Shown here: positions 33,564 to 37,888 of the stretch, piece after piece
How the letters are laid out: every line of letters starts with the position of its first letter
Numbering within the stretch: position 1 is the first letter of the stretch
DNA from: JBGPOS01 sp041488155
Lineage (GTDB): Bacteria; Chloroflexota; Dehalococcoidia; Tepidiformales; Tepidiformaceae
Direction of reading: 5' to 3'
Assembly (NCBI GenBank): GCA_041488155.1
Contig: JBGPOS010000035.1
Span: 1-37,888 of the forward strand
DNA length: 37,888 nucleotides
Translations under genes and position numbers: made by a program
Notes under the pieces: model-generated
What the model was told of the DNA's origin: nothing
Databases searched by the model: none
The model's input: only the letters and a program-made list of their open reading frames with translations

Positions 33564-34784
33564 TCAGATCCCGCGAAGTTCGACGCGGCGACCGGTGGCG
33601 GGGACGACCTGGCCGATTCGGAGGGCCTCGGGGATCGCCGCCTCTACCGCCGCTGCGTCTTCCGGGTCGACGATGAGGACGAGGCCGATGCCCATGTTGA
33701 AGACTTCGTACATCTCTTCGCTGCTGATTTCGCCGCGTTGCTGGATGAGCCGGAAGACCGGCGGCACCGGCCAGGCGAGGGTGTCGAACACCGCCGTGAC
33801 TCCTGGCGGGAGGATGCGGGGCACGTTCTCGGTGTAGCCGCCGCCGGTGATGTGGGCGATGCCGTGGACGCGATCGAGGATCGGGGCGACCTGCTGGTAG
33901 TACGGCCTGTGCGTCGCCAGGAGGGCCTCGCCCAGGGACTCGCCACCCAGGAGGGTAGGCCGCTCTTCAAGACGTTGGCGGGTCTCTTCGAGCGGCTCGC
34001 CGTCGGCGATGTTGAGTACTTTGCGGGCAAGCGAAAAGCCGTTGGTGTGGAGGCCTGAGCTGGGGATGCCGAACAGCAGGTCGCCGGCGGCCACCTTCGA
34101 GCCATCGATGACGCGGTCGCGTTCGACCACGCCGACCATGAAGCCCGCGAGATCGAATTCGCCGAGGGCATAGACGTCGGGCATGTCGGCGGTCTCGCCG
34201 CCGAGGAGGGCGCAGCCGGCATCGGCGCAGGCGCGGGCGACACCTTCGACGAGCGTCGTCTTCTGGTCGTTCGTGAGGCCGTTGCCGGCGATGTAGTCGA
34301 GGAAGAACAGCGGCTCGGCGCCGCACGCGAGGATGTCGTTGACGCTGTGGCCAAGAATGTCTGGGCCGCAGAGATCGAGGCGGCCGGCGGCGAGGTGTAC
34401 CTTCACCTTGGTCCCGATGCCATCGGCACTGGCCGCGAGGACAGGGTCGTGGTAGCGGTCGCCGAGGCGGAAGAGGCCGCTGAACGGCCCGGCATCGCTG
34501 AGGACCTCTGGCCGGCGGGCCTGCGCGAGGATGCCGGGCAGGCCGGCGGCAAAGCGGCTGCGAGCGGCGATGTCGACCCCGGCTGCTGCGTACTGGCGCT
34601 GCTCCCTGAGCACTTCGTCCGCGGGGAGTTCGATCGCCCTTCCATCCTTCCAGACCGCGACAGGCTGGCCGGCGGCCTTGTGCCGAAGGACCGCCGCCCG
34701 CGCGCCACGACGGACGGCCTGGTCGATCTCGCGGCCGTCGGCGAAGAGGGCGCTGATGTCAGGTCGCTTATCTGGTGCTGCCAT
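33564..34784 (-). CDS. purM: PurM (AIR synthetase) fused in frame to an antitoxin-like N-terminal segment
   Basis: 406 residues. Residues 62-406 are a complete PurM, about 345 long as usual, with YAAAGVDI near its start, ADGIGTKVKV, GHSVNDILACGAEPLFFLDY, GGETADMPDVY, SSGLHTNGFSLAR and HITGGGYTENVPRILP. PurM closes FGAM to AIR in purine synthesis. Residues 1-61 are foreign to PurM: DISALFADGREIDQAVRRG, AVLRHKAAGQPVAVWKDG and the ending IELPADEV look like the small partner proteins I recall beside COG4185 kinases. The join falls at the edge of a 49-bp direct repeat. The ATG at 34784 has AGGAGG 6 nt upstream and overlaps the kinase gene by 17 bp; the frame to 34820 has no ribosome site. Confidence 0.9.
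   Translation of the reverse strand: MAAPDKRPDISALFADGREIDQAVRRGARAAVLRHKAAGQPVAVWKDGRAIELPADEVLREQRQYAAAGVDIAARSRFAAGLPGILAQARRPEVLSDAGPFSGLFRLGDRYHDPVLAASADGIGTKVKVHLAAGRLDLCGPDILGHSVNDILACGAEPLFFLDYIAGNGLTNDQKTTLVEGVARACADAGCALLGGETADMPDVYALGEFDLAGFMVGVVERDRVIDGSKVAAGDLLFGIPSSGLHTNGFSLARKVLNIADGEPLEETRQRLEERPTLLGGESLGEALLATHRPYYQQVAPILDRVHGIAHITGGGYTENVPRILPPGVTAVFDTLAWPVPPVFRLIQQRGEISSEEMYEVFNMGIGLVLIVDPEDAAAVEAAIPEALRIGQVVPATGRRVELRGI
34552..34600 (-). repeat. Direct repeat of the purM 5' end, inner copy
   Basis: 49 bp encoding QYAAAGVDIAARSRF at the beginning of the PurM part. It matches 35407-35455 at 45 of 49 positions in the same orientation. It marks one edge of the inserted kinase/antitoxin-like segment. 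Confidence 0.9.
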
Positions 34785-35361
34785 GGCCAGCCTCCTGCAT
34801 CGCCCGAAGGACTTCCTCATCGTACACCGCGACGGTGTTGCGGCCGTTCCCTGCTGAAATGAGGCGAGGGACTCCAGTCACACTCGAGTTGTCGTAGTAA
34901 TGCCACGATTCCGCCAGGGGCTGGTAGAGCTCGAAGAGGTTCTTGAGGCTCCGGTAGAAGCGTCTGCGGACTACCTCGGGCGGCACATCATGGCCGCCCA
35001 TCGCCACCCGTCGCGCAACCCTGGCGGCGGCAAGAGCCGGGCTCGGTAGCCACAGGTAGATCAGATGGAAGGCGTAGCCTCGTTCCGTGCAGAGCGAGCG
35101 CACCCAGGGCGCGAGGCTTCGGCTGGCCAGTGTGCTCTCGAAGGCGAAATCAACCCCGGAGCGGGCCAGCCGGTCCATCTCCCGAAGCACGGCGCGGCCG
35201 GCCGCAAGGACGGCTGCGGTCGACTCCATCGGCGAGATTTCCTGCGCCAGCACGTCGGCGTTGACAAAGTTGTCGAGTTCGAACAGGTCGCGCAACAAGG
35301 CCGGCGCAGTGGAACTCTTGCCGGCGCCATTTGGGCCGGCGATGGCGATGAGGTGGGCCAT
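34768..35361 (-). CDS. Zeta-toxin-like P-loop kinase (COG4185 type)
   Basis: 197 residues from the ATG at 35361. Walker A is GPNGAGKSS (about 9-17), followed by VNADVLAQEISP with the conserved Asp, FAFESTLASRS, and the Arg-rich lid segment VARRVAMGGHDVPPEVVRRRF. This is the layout of COG4185 ATPases related to zeta toxins, which phosphorylate UDP-sugars or other small molecules; toxicity of this group is unproven and the substrate unknown. The ATG overlaps the stop of a 34-codon purM relic (TGATG) and only a weak AAGG precedes it, so translation probably depends on that relic. Its 3' end contains the ribosome site of the antitoxin-like/PurM fusion. Confidence 0.87.
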   Translation of the reverse strand: MAHLIAIAGPNGAGKSSTAPALLRDLFELDNFVNADVLAQEISPMESTAAVLAAGRAVLREMDRLARSGVDFAFESTLASRSLAPWVRSLCTERGYAFHLIYLWLPSPALAAARVARRVAMGGHDVPPEVVRRRFYRSLKNLFELYQPLAESWHYYDNSSVTGVPRLISAGNGRNTVAVYDEEVLRAMQEAGHGSTR

Positions 35362-35465
35362 CAGCCTTGGCAGGGTGGGACACCGGCGAGCAGGCCGCAC
35401 CTCGCGAAGCGGCTGCGGCCGGCGATGTCGACGCCTGCTGCTGCGTACTGGCGCTCACCCGTCAC
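35361..35465 (-). pseudogene. 34-codon relic of the purM 5' end, now a leader ORF
   Basis: GTG at 35465 opens MTGERQYAAAGVDIAGRSRFA, the expected start of a normal PurM, then 13 unrelated codons and a TGA whose last base is the A of the kinase ATG. Residues 5-20 match the PurM part of the downstream fusion except Gly for Ala at one position. A TACCCT box six bases before the GTG makes it a leaderless ORF. I read it as the original purM start, cut off by the insertion and now coupling translation to the kinase. Confidence 0.75.
35407..35455 (-). repeat. Direct repeat of the purM 5' end, outer copy
   Basis: 49 bp matching 34552-34600 with four mismatches. The repeat starts are 855 bp apart. 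Exact recombination between the copies would remove the kinase and small ORF and join the GTG at 35465 in frame to PurM. Confidence 0.9.
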
Positions 35466-35477
35466 CAGCCTAGGGTA
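35466..35477 (-). promoter_or_regulatory. Leaderless-type -10 box, probable ancestral purM promoter
   Basis: TACCCT (35477-35472, minus strand), six bases AGGCTG, then GTG at 35465. It now heads the relic, kinase and fused purM genes. Confidence 0.65.
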
Positions 35478-35478
35478 C

Positions 35479-35499
35479 AGGTGACAGGTGACAGGTGAC
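35479..35499 (-). repeat. Three tandem 7-bp repeats upstream of the purM-locus promoter
   Basis: AGGTGAC on the plus strand at 35479-35485, 35486-35492 and 35493-35499, plus a further AG. On the transcribed strand this is GTCACCT three times. The array ends 2 bp before the -10 box and covers the -35 region, so it could be a repressor or activator site. Confidence 0.6.
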
Positions 35500-35531
35500 A
35501 GCTTCTGTGACCCCTCTCGTGCGGGCCGCCC

Positions 35532-36368
35532 TCAGGCGGTGGAGGGCAGCGGGCGGTGGGCGTTCCAGTGCTTGAACGTGGTCAGGCCAAGGAGCAGGCC
35601 GTGCAGGCGGAGCGGATGGATGAAGCCGCCGAAGTCGCCGAGGCCAGCGTCCCAGCCGGGGCCGGTCGATGATACGCGGCGCTGGATCTCGGCCACGTCG
35701 CCGGTGTGGATGCTGGCCATGTAGATGCCGTTGCCACCCTTGCGGACGAAGCGAGCGACGGCCTTGTCCGGCTCGGTAGGGTAGAGGTATTCGAGGCTGT
35801 CGAGCGGGCCGCCGTCACGGGCATCGAACCAGGTGATCGCGCCGTCGTAGCCATACCCTTCGCTGACGTAGCGGTTCGTGAACCGGTCTTGCAGGCCGAA
35901 GAGTCGCGTGTAGGTCGCGATAGCAGGCTCGAGGGCGTCGACCGCGTAGGTAATCTGCCAGATACGGTCGTTGAGCCCTACGCGGTCGTGCTCGACGGTC
36001 TTGCTGAGGATGACGCCTGTGCCGTTAAGGTCGGCCGGGAAGATCGTGAAGCGGTCGGTTCCCTGCTCGTGCACGCGGACGCCCTCGCGCTGTAGACGGG
36101 CGGCAAGGGCCGCAGGGTCGGCGAGGGAGAAGCCGCCGGCGAAAAGGCCGCGCCGGCCCTCGTCGATGAAGCCGGCGACGGGTCCGGGGCCGGTGGGCTC
36201 GAAGAGCTCGATCTGGTCCCGGCCCCACTGGAGTGTCACGCGCCGTGCGCCGGCGGCCGGGTCGGTCCGATCGTCGACCATCACGGTGTCGAAGATGCGG
36301 GCGAACGTCTCGACGGCCGGAGCGCACTCCTTGACCGCGAGCGCGAGGCGATCAGTTCGTTCGAGCAT
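35532..36368 (-). CDS. Two-domain VOC (glyoxalase fold) protein
   Basis: 278 residues forming two vicinal-oxygen-chelate domains: the first starts RLALAVKECAPAVETFARIF, the second RIWQITYAVDALEPAIATYTRLFGL. This resembles the layout of 4-hydroxyphenylpyruvate dioxygenase-like and extradiol-type enzymes. The His normally found at the first strand of each domain is absent (Ala/Gln context), so metal binding and catalysis are doubtful. HTGD and EYLYPTEP could supply other ligands. GAGGT lies 6 nt before the ATG, and TATACT at 36400-36395 (minus strand) is a good -10 box for a leadered transcript. Confidence 0.78.
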   Translation of the reverse strand: MLERTDRLALAVKECAPAVETFARIFDTVMVDDRTDPAAGARRVTLQWGRDQIELFEPTGPGPVAGFIDEGRRGLFAGGFSLADPAALAARLQREGVRVHEQGTDRFTIFPADLNGTGVILSKTVEHDRVGLNDRIWQITYAVDALEPAIATYTRLFGLQDRFTNRYVSEGYGYDGAITWFDARDGGPLDSLEYLYPTEPDKAVARFVRKGGNGIYMASIHTGDVAEIQRRVSSTGPGWDAGLGDFGGFIHPLRLHGLLLGLTTFKHWNAHRPLPSTA

Positions 36369-36394
36369 GAGGTGACCTCGATTGGAGTGCGGGC

Positions 36395-36400
36395 AGTATA
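36395..36400 (-). promoter_or_regulatory. -10 box of the VOC gene
   Basis: TATACT on the minus strand, 26 nt before the ATG at 36368, giving a short leader with a GAGGT ribosome site. Confidence 0.5.
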
Positions 36401-36436
36401 GGGGTGCGGCCGGGAGATCGCGTTCGGGCGGTGGTA

Positions 36437-36988
36437 CTAAGAATCGGGGGCGTCGAGGACGGCGAAGAGGTCCGCCAGGGCGAGCCGGAAGCCGGGAAGG
36501 GACGGCGATTCGAGCGACGCCTCACCGTGCACGACAAGGCCGTCTCGGGCGCCGTCAAAGACTTCCACCCGGCGGGCGACGGGGTCGATGAGCCAGGCGA
36601 CGGCAACTCCGTGAGCGCGGTAGTAACGGCACTTCTCCCGCAGCCGGGCGACCGCCTCGTCGGGCGATCGGATCTCTACGGCGAGGGTCGGCGGAAGCAT
36701 CACGGCCGGGCCACCCTGCGGCTTGCCGGGAGCCCAGTAGGCGTAGTCAGGTAGCCGATAGGCCGTCTGTCCGGCGTCTTCGAACACGACACGCAGTTCG
36801 GGGCCCGAGATCCCGCCCACGCGGCGGCGATATGGACCAAGGTGGAGAGCAAGCTCCTCGGCGATGACTCCCTGGTCGCGGTTCGGCATGGCCTTCTCGA
36901 TGACCTCTCCGTCCAGGTATTCGAAGTACGGCGGTTCCTCGGGGAGGGCCAGATACTGCGCGACAGTCACCCGGTGTCGAATCACCAT
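36437..36988 (-). CDS. Uma2 family endonuclease-like protein (purF side, copy A)
   Basis: 183 residues from the ATG at 36988. Core motifs are LPDYAYW, LAVEIRSPDE and the Lys in REKCRYYRAHG, then VAWLIDP. It belongs to a different branch from the three copies at 9046-10815 but pairs closely with its neighbour: the last 30 residues are nearly the same, including 44 identical bases. The frame extends nine codons upstream to 37015, into the 3' end of the neighbour, but a TACAAT box six bases before 36988 fixes the start. Confidence 0.88.
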   Translation of the reverse strand: MVIRHRVTVAQYLALPEEPPYFEYLDGEVIEKAMPNRDQGVIAEELALHLGPYRRRVGGISGPELRVVFEDAGQTAYRLPDYAYWAPGKPQGGPAVMLPPTLAVEIRSPDEAVARLREKCRYYRAHGVAVAWLIDPVARRVEVFDGARDGLVVHGEASLESPSLPGFRLALADLFAVLDAPDS

Positions 36989-37000
36989 GAGGCGATTGTA
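36989..37000 (-). promoter_or_regulatory. Leaderless-type -10 box, Uma2 copy A
   Basis: TACAAT (37000-36995, minus strand), six bases, then ATG at 36988. Confidence 0.65.
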
Positions 37001-37011
37001 CCAGACCTCGC

Positions 37012-37560
37012 TCAAATGTCGGGCTCGTCGAGTACGGCGAAGAGGTCCCGAAGCGCGAGCCGGAAGCCGGGAAGGGACGGCGATTCGAGCGACGCCTCTC
37101 CGTCCACGACAGGGCCTTCTCGGGCGCCGTCGAAGACTTCGACCCGGCGCGACACCGGGTCGATCAGCCAGGCGACGTCAACCCCGTGAGCACGGTAGTA
37201 GCGGCACTTCTCCCGGAGCGACGCGAGCGACTGGTCGGTGGAACGAACTTCGATAGCGAGCGGCGGCGGCGTCATGATCCGGTCGCCTCGCGGACGACCG
37301 CTGGCGCAGTAAGAGACGTCCGGGAGCAGAAAACGGGTATCGGCGGGGTCTTCGAAGCCGACCCGCCCTTCGACCGCGGAATGGCCACCATGCAGCTTAC
37401 GGTAGGCGGCGAGGGCTTCGATGAGTTCGACCACGATGTCAGAGTGGCGTCGATCGGGAGCTACTTTCGAAACAACCTCTCCGTCCAGGTATTCGAGGTA
37501 GGGCGGCTCCTCGGGAAGCCTGAGGTACTCGGCGACGGTCAGGCCGTGTCTGGTAACCAT
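37012..37560 (-). CDS. Uma2 family endonuclease-like protein (purF side, copy B)
   Basis: 182 residues. Core motifs LPDVSYC, LAIEVRSTDQ and REKCRYYRAHG, then VAWLIDP. It begins MVTRHGLTVAEYLRLPEEPPYLEYLDGE, closely matching copy A (MVIRHRVTVAQYLALPEEPPY). The two are 23 bp apart and each has its own leaderless box, like the other Uma2 array. It lies 38 bp after the purF stop. Confidence 0.88.
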   Translation of the reverse strand: MVTRHGLTVAEYLRLPEEPPYLEYLDGEVVSKVAPDRRHSDIVVELIEALAAYRKLHGGHSAVEGRVGFEDPADTRFLLPDVSYCASGRPRGDRIMTPPPLAIEVRSTDQSLASLREKCRYYRAHGVDVAWLIDPVSRRVEVFDGAREGPVVDGEASLESPSLPGFRLALRDLFAVLDEPDI

Positions 37561-37572
37561 GGATGAAGGGTA
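37561..37572 (-). promoter_or_regulatory. Leaderless-type -10 box, Uma2 copy B
   Basis: TACCCT (37572-37567, minus strand), six bases, then ATG at 37560. Confidence 0.6.
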
Positions 37573-37598
37573 CAGTCCGCTGGAGAAAGGGCGACCGG

Positions 37599-37888
37599 CT
37601 ATGGGCGGCCGGCGCGGTTGAGACTCTCGGCGGCCGCCAGTTCGGCCGGTATGGCGCCCGGGATCACGTCGAGCTTGTCGAGGTGCATCTGGACGTTGAT
37701 CGGATAGTTGCCGGTGAAGCAGGCGTTACAGAGCGTCTCGTTGCTCTGCCCTGTGGCCTGCACAAGTCCTTTGAGGCTGAGGTAGCCGAGCGTGTCGGCG
37801 CCGATGTGCTGCCGTATTTCGTCGATGCTCTTGTTCGCCGCGATGAGCTCCCACTTGGTGGCGAGGTCCACCCCGAAGAAGCAGGGTG
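37599..37888 (-). CDS. purF: Amidophosphoribosyltransferase, C-terminal part (5' end outside window)
   Basis: The frame is open to the window edge, so only about the last 95 residues are seen. They match the end of PurF: CFFGVDLATKWELIAANKS, IDEIRQHIGADTLGYLSL and TLCNACFTGNYP. PurF makes phosphoribosylamine from PRPP and glutamine, the first purine step. The CNAC pair fits the C-terminal iron-sulfur ligands of Bacillus-type PurF. The start shown by the internal ATG-like codon is not real. The gene shares strand with purM 2.8 kb downstream, and these steps are often neighbours, but two Uma2 genes, a VOC gene and the kinase now lie between them. Confidence 0.93.
   Translation of the reverse strand, partial: PCFFGVDLATKWELIAANKSIDEIRQHIGADTLGYLSLKGLVQATGQSNETLCNACFTGNYPINVQMHLDKLDVIPGAIPAELAAAESLNRAGRP

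Noticed and set aside
34552..35455. Classical transposon target-site duplication at purM
   Set aside because: 49 bp with four mismatches is too long and too diverged for a typical target duplication, and no transposase lies between; integration-type or recombination origin fits better.

Overview
The window is high-GC bacterial DNA packed with short-spaced genes. I see no rRNA, tRNA, CRISPR array or transposase. The gene mix (class III cyclase-ATPase, five Uma2 proteins, BKACE next to a ketosynthase, many T/P-rich exported proteins, and TANNNT boxes 6-7 nt from start codons) suggests a Chloroflexota-like bacterium, perhaps near Dehalococcoidia. That placement is inference; no marker gene here proves it.

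Layout. 1-4945: 3' part of an amidase, then a nitrogen-assimilation block (ammonium transporter, PII, glutamine synthetase) behind an operator-like array and a strong leader hairpin, closed by a palindromic repeat. 5010-9006: a lipoprotein, RNA ligase-like phosphodiesterase, amidohydrolase, YdhR-like protein and M20 peptidase. 9034-10815: three tandem Uma2 genes, each with its own copy of the same promoter. 10824-16504: a heterodimeric ABC exporter and a transpeptidase PBP, whose start overlaps that of a divergent glycosidase-like lipoprotein. 17671-24684: PAP2 phosphatase, site-2 protease, methyltransferase/LysR divergent pair, BKACE and FabF, a membrane protein and a CoA-binding protein. 24730-33468: a large cyclase/ATPase regulator, a PHP protein, an M23-like exported protein and partner, a class III aminotransferase and a beta-propeller-like lipoprotein. 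33564-37888: purine genes (fused purM, 3' end of purF) separated by a zeta-type kinase, a VOC protein and two more Uma2 genes.

The most unusual locus is purM. A P-loop kinase of the zeta-toxin/COG4185 type plus a small antitoxin-like ORF sits inside the 5' end of purM. A 49-bp direct repeat of the purM start (45/49 identical) flanks it. The outer copy keeps what looks like the original leaderless purM promoter and GTG codon, and now encodes only a 34-codon relic whose stop overlaps the kinase start (TGATG). The inner copy joins the small ORF in frame to a full-length PurM of about 345 residues. An essential purine enzyme therefore appears to be made as a fusion to the antitoxin-like partner, downstream of the kinase.

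Two other themes stand out. At least fourteen start codons lie 6-7 nt behind a TANNNT hexamer without a clear Shine-Dalgarno, pointing to widespread leaderless transcription. The nitrogen block also lacks the tyrosines normally modified in both PII and glutamine synthetase, so control probably works through effector binding, transcription or feedback rather than nucleotidylylation.
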